Origin: Bacteriovoracaceae bacterium
GTDB taxonomy: Bacteria; Bdellovibrionota; Bacteriovoracia; Bacteriovoracales; Bacteriovoracaceae
Direction of reading: 5' to 3'
Assembly: GCA_947440875.1 (NCBI GenBank)
Contig: CANETG010000011.1
Coordinates: 1 to 23,719 of the forward strand
DNA: 23,719 nucleotides
In this document: positions 1-7,541 of the stretch, in pieces
Numbering within the stretch: the first letter of the stretch is position 1
Layout: each line of letters begins with the position of its first letter
The notes under the pieces: generated by a model
What the model was told of the DNA's origin: nothing
The model's database searches: none
Seen by the model: only the letters and a program-made list of their open reading frames with translations
Made by a program: the position numbers and the translations under genes

Positions 1-1
1 C

Positions 2-466
2 ATCCCAGTTAAGGAAACTGGTGAGCATTTCTGAACCGACGACGAGAATGTGTTTATACATTCCGGTCTTGATCATCGCATCGGCCATCGGAAGGAGATA
101 CATCCAGCCCGAACAAGCAGCGTTGACATCCAGAGCAGGACAATTGTTAGTAATTCCGAGCTTGAACTGGAGCATTGAAGCTGCGTTCGGCATCGGTTGA
201 TCTGCCATCGTCGAAGAAAAAAGAATGCAGTCGATATCATTAGGAGTGAGATTAGCGGCTTCGAGAGCTTTAAAAGTTGCTCGGGCCGCCATGCCTGAAG
301 GATTTTCATCCTTAGAAAGATCAGCAATCCGGCGCTCGTGAATTCCCGTCCGCTCGACGATCCAATCGTGAGATGTATCAACACGCTTGGCGATATCGTG
401 ATTGGTGTGAATCTTTTCCGGCATGTAAGAACCAGTGCCGAGAATTTTTGTGTTGAACAGTTTCAT
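2..466 (-). CDS. fabH: 3-oxoacyl-ACP synthase III (FabH), 3' end beyond the window
   Basis: FabH condenses acetyl-CoA (or another short acyl-CoA) with malonyl-ACP and so starts type II fatty acid synthesis in the cytoplasm. The first 155 codons are visible, starting at the ATG on the minus strand at 464-466. The N-terminus reads MKLFNTKILGTGSYMPEK, and DWIVERTGIHERR matches the conserved early FabH segment. The active-site cysteine is Cys118 in DVNAACSGW, equivalent to Cys112 of E. coli FabH. The catalytic His and Asn lie outside the window. The upstream sequence GTGGGGTATTCA gives a modest ribosome binding site. The gene follows rpmF on the same strand but an intrinsic terminator separates them, and plsX, the usual middle gene of rpmF-plsX-fabH, is missing here. 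FabH rather than FabB/F is secure from the N-terminal pattern; substrate preference cannot be judged. Confidence 0.95.
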   Translation of the reverse strand, partial: MKLFNTKILGTGSYMPEKIHTNHDIAKRVDTSHDWIVERTGIHERRIADLSKDENPSGMAARATFKALEAANLTPNDIDCILFSSTMADQPMPNAASMLQFKLGITNNCPALDVNAACSGWMYLLPMADAMIKTGMYKHILVVGSEMLTSFLNWD

Positions 467-482
467 TGAATACCCCACAAAT

Positions 483-510
483 AAAAAAGCCTTCTTGCGA
501 AGGCTTTTTT
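483..510 (-). terminator. Intrinsic terminator after rpmF
   Basis: A perfect 12-bp inverted repeat: GCCTTC/GAAGGC core flanked by six A and six T on each side, with a 4-nt loop. Read on the minus strand the loop is GCAA (a GNRA tetraloop) and the stem is followed by a T run, the form of a rho-independent terminator. It lies 20 bases past the rpmF stop codon and 17 bases before the fabH start. Because the arms are symmetric it could also act on plus-strand transcripts, but no plus-strand gene runs into it. Confidence 0.9.
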
Positions 511-530
511 AAGTAAAATCTTGAAATTGA

Positions 531-740
531 TTAAGCTTGAGCAGTGGCTTCAGCTTTTACCTTGATTTCCATCACTTGTTTGCCTTTATAGTGGCCACAA
601 GAAGGACAGACATGGTGAGGGAGTTGGGCATCACCGCAGTTTGTGCATGACTGAGGAAACTTTCTGTAAAGTTTATGATGTTGACCAGCACGTCTTAAGC
701 CTTTACGCGAAACGCTGGTTCTTTTTTTAGGTACTGCCAC
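531..740 (-). CDS. rpmF: 50S ribosomal protein L32
   Basis: L32 is a small zinc-binding protein of the large ribosomal subunit. The 69-residue product begins MAVPKKRTSVSRKGLRRAG, the classic L32 N-terminus. It carries two CxxC knuckles (SCTNCG and VCPSCG, nine residues apart), so this is the zinc-containing C+ form. The start is a GTG at 738-740 with a good ribosome binding site GGAGG five bases upstream. It lies downstream of yceD on the same strand, the common bacterial arrangement, though a gap of about 100 bases separates them and may hold its own promoter. The gene ends in a strong terminator. Confidence 0.97.
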   Translation of the reverse strand: MAVPKKRTSVSRKGLRRAGQHHKLYRKFPQSCTNCGDAQLPHHVCPSCGHYKGKQVMEIKVKAEATAQA

Positions 741-792
741 AAATGCCTCCGATATCGAGAATCAATAGTATTCTGTTAAATTTGAGTTTCTA

Positions 793-821
793 TTTCTAAT
801 ATAGAACGGGCCTCCTGCCAA
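793..821 (-). promoter_or_regulatory. Candidate sigma70-type promoter for rpmF
   Basis: On the minus strand TTGGCA (821-816, five of six consensus matches) is followed after 17 bases by TAGAAA (798-793, four of six). It lies in the 99-base gap between the yceD stop and the rpmF start and would give a leader of roughly 45 bases. Seen by eye only; nothing else is recognisable in this gap. Confidence 0.4.
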
Positions 822-839
822 GCCTAAAATCCAGGTCCT

Positions 840-1373
840 TTAAGCTTCGGGAGTATCAACTCCATCTAACCTACTGTCTGCGTCAAGAATAGGGTACAGA
901 TCCACGTTCAGAAAGATCTGCTCGTGGACCATCGCCTGGAGATCCACAGTCCGCTTATCATAAAAATAAATCTCGTAAACTTCGTTATCGACGTAGGTTT
1001 CATCTACTTCTTTGAACAATTCAGTTTCGGCCAATGCTTGATCAAGAAAACAGACCTTGAAAGGAATATCGAGGTCTTTTTTCATGGGCTTGAGAGTGCG
1101 GACACATTCTGTAGCGTAGGTTGCTTCAATGGTTCCTTTCACGAGGAGATATTCGCCCATGTCAGGTTTATCTTTTTTGGTCATTTCACCGAAGACGACA
1201 AGAGAAGTTTCTTTCAGCCACTCCTCCGGCGCCTTATCACTGGCGTTTTCATTGAGCTCCAAAAGCATCTCTTTGATCCAGTCGATGCCCTGATCAAATT
1301 CATAATCTAATTCAGCATTGGCAGCGATTTTTAACAAATTAATCTGGGCGCCAATCTTTTCATTGTTTTGCAT
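840..1373 (-). CDS. yceD: YceD/DUF177 family protein
   Basis: Members of the YceD (DUF177) family are small acidic cytoplasmic proteins needed for normal 23S rRNA accumulation or large-subunit assembly in plants and some bacteria; the molecular role is not settled. The product is 177 residues, starting MQNNEKIGAQINLLKIA. It shows the family layout: an N-terminal helix/strand region, a central segment with a Cys (EATYATECVRTLKPM), and an acidic C-terminal part (LFKEVDETYVDNE). A longer reading frame extends upstream to 1571, but the ATG at 1371-1373 is preferred: AAGG lies seven bases upstream, a promoter candidate sits just before it, and the extension would overlap the divergent shikimate kinase. 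Position next to rpmF supports the call as strongly as the sequence does. Confidence 0.82.
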   Translation of the reverse strand: MQNNEKIGAQINLLKIAANAELDYEFDQGIDWIKEMLLELNENASDKAPEEWLKETSLVVFGEMTKKDKPDMGEYLLVKGTIEATYATECVRTLKPMKKDLDIPFKVCFLDQALAETELFKEVDETYVDNEVYEIYFYDKRTVDLQAMVHEQIFLNVDLYPILDADSRLDGVDTPEA

Positions 1374-1399
1374 ATAAGACCTTTTAAAGAATATCGTGT

Positions 1400-1428
1400 T
1401 TAATATGAAACAATTCACGAACTCACAA
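1400..1428 (-). promoter_or_regulatory. Candidate promoter for yceD
   Basis: In the 63-base divergent gap between yceD and the shikimate kinase gene, the minus strand carries TTGTGA (1428-1423) and TATTAA (1405-1400) with 17 bases between them. Each matches the sigma70 consensus at four of six positions, and transcription would start about 20 bases before the yceD ATG. No equally good promoter is visible by eye for the plus-strand gene. Confidence 0.4.
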
Positions 1429-1436
1429 GGGCCCTT

Positions 1437-1961
1437 ATGGCTGATTGCGAAAAAATACTGATTGCTGGCTTCTCTGGTGCGGGGAAAAGCAGTTTTCTGC
1501 GGGAAATTGCCCAGCTCTGTCCTAAGAACTGGGTCTTTGATGACCTGGATGATCTTATTCTTCGAAAACATGGTGGACCAGAAAAGTCACTGTCCGAGTG
1601 GATCGAAATATGGGGCTGGGACAAATTCCGCTCCCTCGAAGAAGAGTGTCTGCGCGAATGGCTCAACTTAGTGGGCCCAGGGGTTCTCGCTCTCGGAGGC
1701 GGGTCACTGAATGAACAAAACGTGAGTCTTGTCTCTCAAAAAGCAAAAATTGTTGTTCTTGAGGTGGATTTTGAAACTGCTTGGCGCAGACTTTCATTGG
1801 ATCCGCTCGTCCGCCCTCTGGCCTTTAAGGGCGAGAACTATATGCGGTGGTTGTTTGAGAAAAGACAGAAAATATTCGCGGATATTCCATGGAAACTAAC
1901 GAATTCCGACCAGACCGACCTTAAAGAACTTGCCCGAGCTTTCTGGCGCGCGCTACCATAA
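1437..1961 (+). CDS. aroK: Shikimate kinase
   Basis: Shikimate kinase phosphorylates shikimate with ATP in the chorismate pathway to aromatic amino acids. The product is 174 residues, the normal size. Visible are the Walker A P-loop GFSGAGKSS (residues 11-19), the substrate-binding acidic motif FDDLDDLI with Asp36 and Asp38, an Arg65 in KFRSLEEE (the family's FRxxE element), the glycine triplet LALGGG (87-89) and a lid-type Arg in LVRPL. The C-terminal part is less typical (EKRQKIFADIPWKL in place of the usual R-x3-Y-x-E-x-A), so the protein is somewhat divergent and another small-molecule kinase is possible. It is the first gene of the long plus-strand string; the start overlaps nothing and the ribosome binding site is weak (AAGGG). 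Confidence 0.85.
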   Translation: MADCEKILIAGFSGAGKSSFLREIAQLCPKNWVFDDLDDLILRKHGGPEKSLSEWIEIWGWDKFRSLEEECLREWLNLVGPGVLALGGGSLNEQNVSLVSQKAKIVVLEVDFETAWRRLSLDPLVRPLAFKGENYMRWLFEKRQKIFADIPWKLTNSDQTDLKELARAFWRALP

Positions 1962-1985
1962 TTCTAGCGATGAAATAGAGGCTAT

Positions 1986-1990
1986 GGAGG
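1986..1990 (+). promoter_or_regulatory. Strong ribosome binding site GGAGG
   Basis: GGAGG lies four bases before the ATG at 1995 and ten before a second in-frame ATG at 2001. It supports a start for the regulator-like gene at one of these two codons, two residues apart. Confidence 0.7.
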
Positions 1991-1994
1991 CCAT

Positions 1995-3431
1995 ATGAAG
2001 ATGACTCAGGGAACAGAGCTCGTTGTGGCGATTCTGATGGATGATCTCACAAGTGCGAAAGATATTTCGGCCGCACTCAGAACCCAAGATATTTTTGCTC
2101 ACCACTATCAGACTCTGGAAGATTTTTGGGGAACGACCCAAATGGGTATTCCTGACCTTGTGATCGTCGATGTGACGAAAATGAGTCAGGGAACTGTTCA
2201 GTTTCGCAATCATCCCAAAGTCAAAGACGGAACTCTTCCCTACGCTTTTTATTCCAAAGACACGACGAAGATACTTCTTCAATCGACGATCGGTTTAGAA
2301 CCCGTTGGCTATCTCAATCATGATGTTTCTCTTCCGTCGCAAATTCGTTCTCTCGTCGCGGCTCTTGCCACTGAGAAAGCCAAAGATGCGGAGATGAAAG
2401 ACCTCCGTTCCAGAGTCGAGAGGATTCAGTCTCGTTCGCAGAGACTCATCTCAGAGCGTACGACGGCTGAAGAATTTATTTCGCACTATGAATTCATCAG
2501 AAATCTCTGCGCTGAAATTGAAACCAAAGCAACGACGACTGATTTTTCTGCGAGCTTACTCAACAAACTCGAGAACTGGGACTCGATTGCGGGGTACGGA
2601 CTTTATGAATTAAATCAAAGCGGGCAAAAGCTTGTCGCTCCGGAAGTGACGAAGAAAAAGTTTCATCCGTTCCCGTCCCTCTGGTTGGGTCAGGCAAACG
2701 CTTTCGGTGTAGAGCTGTTCGCCCAAGACATGGCACTCCAAGTGGCCAATGATCTTTTCGAAATTGAACCGGTTGCGATCCGTATTTTCGGGGCGTCTCA
2801 TCTTCCGGACATGCTCCTTTATGTCTCATTTTCTGAAGAGAGAATGATGAACTTCCCTTGGGACGTACTTGAATCATCCCTCTCGTCATCATTAAGAAAA
2901 CTAAAACTTCAGCGTGATGTTCCTCAGTACCAATCTCAATTCATGCCGATGTGGGAGGCTCTTGATACAATGGATCGTCTTTCGAGAGACACCGTTGATG
3001 CCGATCTTCGGATCATGGCACTTTCACTTATCCCTCTGACGGATGCCGCTAAAAGAAGAACAACAAACAAGTTCTACTGGTCAGCTTTCTTCAATGATTT
3101 TTTTCTTCAACTTTCTGGCCGCCTCCAGAAATCAACGAAGCTCTCTCTCATGGGACCGTGGCACGTCGTTTTCTTTATTCCGAAAGAGAATGTGGAATCA
3201 GAAACTCGCATGCTCCAGGGATTCATGAAGCAGTTTGGCTTCTGGAAGTTTTTTGAAGATAACACACAGGTGTTAACGGAAGATATGATGCCTACTCTGA
3301 AACTCGTCCCTCCTTCCTCATCTCACTACTTCAGAGGATTTGAGCGTGAGTTCGAAGACCTGAAAGTAAGAGAGGAAAGTAAACGGATGCTGGCGGGTCA
3401 GATGAGACACGAGAGAAATCTTTCGGTCTAA
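1995..3431 (+). CDS. Regulator-like protein: degenerate receiver domain, coiled coil, possible degenerate GGDEF
   Basis: I do not recognise this 478-residue protein as a named family. Residues 9-120 look like a response-regulator receiver: the acidic pair Asp16-Asp17 after strand 1 (AILMDD), the phospho-acceptor position Asp59 in LVIVDV, and Ser87 in the T/S position. The conserved Lys near strand 5 seems replaced by Asn108 (VGYLNHD), so phosphorylation-driven switching may be altered. Residues about 124-175 are charged and helical, probably coiled coil. About 180-310 is an alpha/beta region that could be GAF-like. About 330-450 has the helix/strand rhythm of a GGDEF domain, but the signature position reads MGPWHV (387-391), which could not bind or cyclise GTP normally. 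No membrane segment is seen. The stop overlaps the alr start by one base (TAATG), implying translational coupling. Function unknown; a sensor or effector scaffold is an inference. Confidence 0.6.
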   Translation: MKMTQGTELVVAILMDDLTSAKDISAALRTQDIFAHHYQTLEDFWGTTQMGIPDLVIVDVTKMSQGTVQFRNHPKVKDGTLPYAFYSKDTTKILLQSTIGLEPVGYLNHDVSLPSQIRSLVAALATEKAKDAEMKDLRSRVERIQSRSQRLISERTTAEEFISHYEFIRNLCAEIETKATTTDFSASLLNKLENWDSIAGYGLYELNQSGQKLVAPEVTKKKFHPFPSLWLGQANAFGVELFAQDMALQVANDLFEIEPVAIRIFGASHLPDMLLYVSFSEERMMNFPWDVLESSLSSSLRKLKLQRDVPQYQSQFMPMWEALDTMDRLSRDTVDADLRIMALSLIPLTDAAKRRTTNKFYWSAFFNDFFLQLSGRLQKSTKLSLMGPWHVVFFIPKENVESETRMLQGFMKQFGFWKFFEDNTQVLTEDMMPTLKLVPPSSSHYFRGFEREFEDLKVREESKRMLAGQMRHERNLSV

Positions 3432-4540
3432 TGAGACACTCAAGTTTCCTGGAAGTTAATTTTCGACTCCTTTCTGAAAACATGGAAAAGATCCGTCGCC
3501 TTTCTGGGAAAGCGCAGATCATTCCCATGGTTAAGGCTGATGCCTATGGGAACGGAATGATTCCGGTGACTCAATTTCTAGTTCAAGAAGAAAAAATTAA
3601 AAAAATAGGTGTGGCGACTTTAGGCGAAGCTTTGAAGCTCAGCAAAGAGTGTCCAGATTTGGACACTGAATACATCGTCTTTTCAGACACAGAAATGAGT
3701 GATTCTCAGCACCGATCGGCTTATCAGGATTACAACATCACTCCGGTGATTCACCAGCCGGAAGATTTGAACCATTTTCTTGGGGATGAGAGACTGAGGG
3801 ACACTCCTCTGATTCTCAAATTAAACACAGGGATGAACAGGCTCGGTTTCACACTGCAGGAATTGCAAGACGGCATACCTCGGCTCAAAAACCGAGGCAT
3901 ACAGCACCTCATGACGCATTTTGCGTATTCGTATGTCACGCAAAAAGCGGGGGACAAAACTTCGCGGCAGTATGAAGAATTCAAAAAAGCTCAAAAACTT
4001 TTGAGCGACTCCGGAGTAACGGTTGAAGAAACTTCGGTGTCTAATTCCGGTGCTCTCGAGCAGAAAATCGGCATTGAAGAAACTTACGTTCGTCCGGGAC
4101 TCATGATGTGCGGACCGTATAGCGTCGAACCACGAATTTGGGACGGACATCAAATATCAAAGCTGGTGACGAAAGTGATCAAGACTTTTCCTGTGAAAAA
4201 AGGAACACCCGTTGGTTACGGAATTAACGTCGCCGGTGAGGACGGTTTCATCGCGGTTCTTCCTGTGGGCTATGGTGATGGGGTTTCAACGTTCTTTAGT
4301 GGTGTGAAATTAACTGTGAATGGACTTCCCTGTTCGATATTTGCGCGAGTGAATATGGACATGTGTTTTCTCCTGTTCTCTCCGGACGCCGCTGGAAAAA
4401 TTAAAACCGGAGACGTGGTTGAAATCTGGAACCATGACAATCGGGTGATAACCGACATCGCGACTCAAATGAAGACAATTCCGTACGCTCTCATGTGCGG
4501 GATCACAGGTCGAATTCCAAGAATTTATAAGATAAAGTAG
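3431..4540 (+). CDS. alr: Alanine racemase
   Basis: Alr is the PLP enzyme that interconverts L- and D-alanine and supplies D-Ala for peptidoglycan. The 369-residue length is typical. The PLP-binding Lys35 lies in MVKADAYGNG at the N-terminus, the substrate-binding region is LNTGMNRLGF, and the second catalytic base is probably Tyr263 in VGYGINV, followed by the conserved LPVGYGDG and the late motif VNMDMC. The order of domains (N-terminal TIM barrel, C-terminal beta domain) is intact. It overlaps the preceding gene by one base and is followed four bases later by the MlaE-type permease, so cell-wall precursor supply and envelope lipid transport appear to share a transcript. Confidence 0.95.
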   Translation: MRHSSFLEVNFRLLSENMEKIRRLSGKAQIIPMVKADAYGNGMIPVTQFLVQEEKIKKIGVATLGEALKLSKECPDLDTEYIVFSDTEMSDSQHRSAYQDYNITPVIHQPEDLNHFLGDERLRDTPLILKLNTGMNRLGFTLQELQDGIPRLKNRGIQHLMTHFAYSYVTQKAGDKTSRQYEEFKKAQKLLSDSGVTVEETSVSNSGALEQKIGIEETYVRPGLMMCGPYSVEPRIWDGHQISKLVTKVIKTFPVKKGTPVGYGINVAGEDGFIAVLPVGYGDGVSTFFSGVKLTVNGLPCSIFARVNMDMCFLLFSPDAAGKIKTGDVVEIWNHDNRVITDIATQMKTIPYALMCGITGRIPRIYKIK

Positions 4541-4544
4541 TCTC

Positions 4545-5336
4545 ATGAAACAAATGGTAGTCAGTCGTATAGAAAATCTGGGCCAGTCGATCATCGATAC
4601 GGTCAATGGTTTAGGGGAGTTTACGAACTTTACCCTCAAGACTATCTACTGGACCTTCAAGCCACCTTATCGTTTCGTTCTCCTGTTTGATCAGATTAAC
4701 TTCATCGGTAATAAATCAGTCTTTATCATTTTTCTCACGGCAAGTTTCACCGGAGCCGTTTTCGCATTTCAAATTTATACGGGATTTAAAGCGATCAACA
4801 CCGATTCTTTTATTGGCCCGCTCGTCGCAATCGCCATGGCAAAAGAGCTAGGACCCGTTCTCTCCGGACTCGTTGTTGCCGGACGCTGTGGTGCCGCGAT
4901 GGCGGCTCAGATTGGATCGATGAAAGTCACTGAACAAATTGATGCTCTCGAAGTCATGGGGATTAATTCCTATCAATACCTCGCTGTGCCTAGAATCCTG
5001 GGAGCGACAATTGCTCTTCCGCTGCTCTCCGGACTTTTTCTTGCCATCGGATACGGGGGATCATGGCTCATCGGAACAAAAGTTCTTGGGATCGATCCCA
5101 TCATGTATACGCAAAAGATTTCGGATCTCATGAATCTTGGGATGATTGCGGAGGGACTGATCAAGGCCACTGTTTTTGGCTACCTCATCGGCATCATCGG
5201 AACTTACCAGGGATTTAATGTCACTGGTGGCGCCGAAGGTGTGGGAAGAGGAACTAACATGGCGGTTGTTTGGGGAATGATTACGGTTCTCGTTGTCGAT
5301 TTCTTTCTGACGAGTTTCTTGGTGAAAATTCTGTGA
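4545..5336 (+). CDS. mlaE: MlaE-family ABC transporter permease
   Basis: MlaE-type permeases form the inner-membrane part of MCE lipid transporters, which move phospholipids between the inner and outer membranes. The product is 263 residues with an amphipathic N-terminal helix and about five membrane segments. It carries the family signature around EQIDALEVMGINSYQYL and VPRILG, plus the AMAKELGPVLSGLVVAGR segment preceding it. It is followed by a GTGA overlap with the ATPase gene and then the MCE protein, the usual E-F-D order. No MlaB (STAS) or MlaC (periplasmic carrier) gene is nearby. The gene symbol follows E. coli; orthology to a specific Mla substrate is not shown. Confidence 0.93.
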   Translation: MKQMVVSRIENLGQSIIDTVNGLGEFTNFTLKTIYWTFKPPYRFVLLFDQINFIGNKSVFIIFLTASFTGAVFAFQIYTGFKAINTDSFIGPLVAIAMAKELGPVLSGLVVAGRCGAAMAAQIGSMKVTEQIDALEVMGINSYQYLAVPRILGATIALPLLSGLFLAIGYGGSWLIGTKVLGIDPIMYTQKISDLMNLGMIAEGLIKATVFGYLIGIIGTYQGFNVTGGAEGVGRGTNMAVVWGMITVLVVDFFLTSFLVKIL

Positions 5337-6094
5337 GCACTAAATCTTTTTCGGGCGAATATTCAGTCGTGTTCAAGAACCTAAAAAAAAGTTTCGGTAC
5401 GGCCGCAGTCCTAAACGACGTTTCATTCGGGATTCATACGGGAAAAATTACGACCATCCTAGGGTTCTCGGGCGCAGGGAAAACAACGCTGATGAAGCAT
5501 ATTCTGGGACTCACGAAACCCACTTCGGGTGATGTTGAGGTCATGGGTCGCTCGCTCGGTGAAATGTCAGAGCTTGAGCTTCGGGAATTCCGCCGTAACT
5601 TCGGCATGGTATTTCAGTACGCAGCTCTCTTCGACTTCCTGACGAGTTTTGAAAATGTCGCTTTTCCGCTCAGAGAGTTTACAAAAATGAACGAGGAAGA
5701 GATTGAACAAAAAGTGATGGGACTTTTAGATTCCGTCGGGATCTCAAAGGAGGCAGCCTATAGATTGCCATCCGAACTATCTGGAGGAATGAGAAAAAGA
5801 GTGGGACTGGCGCGCGGGCTCGCTCTTGATCCCCACATCATGCTGTATGATGAACCGACCTCCGGTCTTGATCCGATTACGACTCATACCGTTTACGAAC
5901 TGATGAGAGACACTCATCGTGCGAAACAAAAAAACGGATTTACTTCGATAATCATCTCGCACGACATTCATGCCACACTAAAATACTCCGACTACATCTG
6001 CTTCATGGAAAAAGGGCAGGTAGTTGAGCATCTTGATGTGGAAAGTTTTAAGCTCTCAAAAAACCCCGTCATTCGAAGATTCCTTGAGTTATAG
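5333..6094 (+). CDS. mlaF: MlaF-family ABC transporter ATP-binding protein
   Basis: This is the cytoplasmic ATPase that drives the MlaE permease. From the GTG at 5333 it has 253 residues: Walker A GFSGAGKTT (44-52, Lys50), Q-loop FQYAALFD, signature LSGGMRKR (149-156), Walker B IMLYDEPTSGLDP (Asp173, Glu174) and the switch His in IIISHD. An in-frame ATG exists upstream at 5270, inside mlaE, but the GTG that overlaps the mlaE stop as GTGA is preferred. It places the start just before the conserved beta strand and has GGTGA seven bases upstream. The MRKR after the signature is typical of the MCE-associated ATPases. Confidence 0.94.
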   Translation: MSTKSFSGEYSVVFKNLKKSFGTAAVLNDVSFGIHTGKITTILGFSGAGKTTLMKHILGLTKPTSGDVEVMGRSLGEMSELELREFRRNFGMVFQYAALFDFLTSFENVAFPLREFTKMNEEEIEQKVMGLLDSVGISKEAAYRLPSELSGGMRKRVGLARGLALDPHIMLYDEPTSGLDPITTHTVYELMRDTHRAKQKNGFTSIIISHDIHATLKYSDYICFMEKGQVVEHLDVESFKLSKNPVIRRFLEL

Positions 6095-6135
6095 CCGGAA
6101 TCGCTTATCATAAACGAATAACCGATTTGCGTGTT

Positions 6136-7539
6136 ATGAATTTTGATGGAGTAAAATTCTTGAACCCACTTAAAGTAGGATTGTTCTCATTGGCGGCAAT
6201 GGCCAGTGTCGTGGTGATGTCATTCAAGATCACTTCCAACCAGTCGGGTTTCGGTGAGCACGTTGAATATAAAACGATCCTCAAAGATGCTTCCGGAATC
6301 TTTGAAAAAACTCCCATTAAAGTTGCTGGTATCAACGCCGGACGAATCAAGAAAATTGAACTCGTTGGCTCCGAAGCTCTGGTTACTTTTGAAATCCAAG
6401 AAAAAGTTAAAGTCACTCCGAAGGCAGCTCTCAAAATTAAAAGTGTGGGTCTTCTCGGAGATAAATTCATCGACATGGATCTCGGTGAGACCGATGGCGA
6501 ACGCTTGAAAGAAGGTTCACTCATAGCCACTTCAGGTGGTGGTGGTTTTGATGATCTCGCCAAAGACGCCTCTGCTGTCTTAAAAGAAGTCAAAGATATT
6601 GCAGCTTCCATTAAAGATGCACTGAAAGATGAAAACGGCGATAACGTCGTGAAAAAAATCTTAGGAAACATCAACGATCTCTCAGACAGTTTGAAGCGCG
6701 TGACTACCGGTAATGAACAAAAAATTAATCAAATTGTTGAAGACGTAAAAGCTGTCGCATCCCAGCTCGCATTTGAAACAGATCGCTACCAGAAAGACTC
6801 ACTCATGGCCGATCTCTCAAAAATTGGACCGATCCTTGATAAGGCAGACGCCGCGGTTGCGGATATTCAAGAAATTATTGCTGACGTGAAAGACGGAAAG
6901 GGGACAGTTGGTAAACTTCTCCGGGACGATGCCGTCGTGGATCAGGTTTCTCAAACTCTTTCATCCGTGAACCGACTCGTGAACAGAATCAATAATATCG
7001 AATCGGACATCGGTCTTTCGACAGGTGCGAACACTCGGCAGGGATCAGATACGAGGTTTGACATCGATATTTACCCAGCACCTGAGCGATTTTTTCGGAT
7101 TGGTATCGTGACCAATGAATTCGGCCCGCAGAACGAGCAGAAATCAGACACATATACGAGCGTGAACAACGGAACTGAAGAGAAGAAGAGCACGAGAAAA
7201 ATTAATAAATCGAGCTTCAAATTTAATCTTCAAATTGGTCGCCGGATCCAGCGTTACGGAATTCGCGCCGGCCTCATTGAATCCACCGGTGGTGTGGGGA
7301 TCGATTATTACTTCCCTGCGTGGGGGATTCGATCTGGGGTTGAAATGTTCGATTACCAAAAAGATGCCGGTCCGAATGCGCGCGTCTTCACAGAAGTGAA
7401 ACTGTATAACGTTCTCTTTGCTCGCGTAGCGGGTGAAGATCTTATTTCGAAAGATGGAAAACAGAGTACGACGATTTCTCTGGGTCTTAGATTCAATGAC
7501 CAGGATTTAGCGGCACTCATAGGATTATTAGCAAGGTGA
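6136..7539 (+). CDS. mlaD: MCE/MlaD-family lipid transport protein with long helical region and C-terminal beta domain
   Basis: MCE proteins are anchored in the inner membrane and carry lipids across the periplasm for the MlaE/MlaF transporter. From the ATG at 6136 the protein has about 467 residues: a signal-anchor helix (about 12-32), one MCE domain (about 38-120, with YKTILKDASGIFEKTPIK, AGINAGRI and LLGDKFIDMDLG), a long helical stretch (about 130-295) that includes GKGTVGKLLRDD, and a C-terminal beta-rich part (about 310-467) ending in ISLGLRFNDQDL. E. coli MlaD is much shorter (about 180 residues). The start is uncertain: the ATG has no clear ribosome binding site, whereas a TTG at 6160 has GGAG eight bases upstream and would begin directly at NPLKVGLF. 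Confidence 0.88.
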   Translation: MNFDGVKFLNPLKVGLFSLAAMASVVVMSFKITSNQSGFGEHVEYKTILKDASGIFEKTPIKVAGINAGRIKKIELVGSEALVTFEIQEKVKVTPKAALKIKSVGLLGDKFIDMDLGETDGERLKEGSLIATSGGGGFDDLAKDASAVLKEVKDIAASIKDALKDENGDNVVKKILGNINDLSDSLKRVTTGNEQKINQIVEDVKAVASQLAFETDRYQKDSLMADLSKIGPILDKADAAVADIQEIIADVKDGKGTVGKLLRDDAVVDQVSQTLSSVNRLVNRINNIESDIGLSTGANTRQGSDTRFDIDIYPAPERFFRIGIVTNEFGPQNEQKSDTYTSVNNGTEEKKSTRKINKSSFKFNLQIGRRIQRYGIRAGLIESTGGVGIDYYFPAWGIRSGVEMFDYQKDAGPNARVFTEVKLYNVLFARVAGEDLISKDGKQSTTISLGLRFNDQDLAALIGLLAR

Positions 7540-7541
7540 GC

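Noticed and set aside
924..1310. A 128-codon plus-strand frame inside the yceD-like gene
   Set aside because: It lies wholly inside a better-supported gene, has no ribosome binding site and reads as the mirror of its acidic/hydrophobic pattern.
1374..1571. N-terminal extension of the yceD-like gene to 1571
   Set aside because: It would overlap the divergent shikimate kinase by 135 bases and cross a promoter candidate. The added residues do not resemble the family.
5270..5332. Upstream ATG for the MlaF-type ATPase
   Set aside because: It adds 21 residues encoded inside the last membrane helix of mlaE in another frame; the GTG with GTGA overlap fits the family start.
6108..6674. A 188-codon open frame on the minus strand, antisense to the MCE gene
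   Set aside because: Its protein is Ser/Pro/Leu-rich with no family features, and the opposite strand encodes a clear MCE domain. It is a shadow frame.
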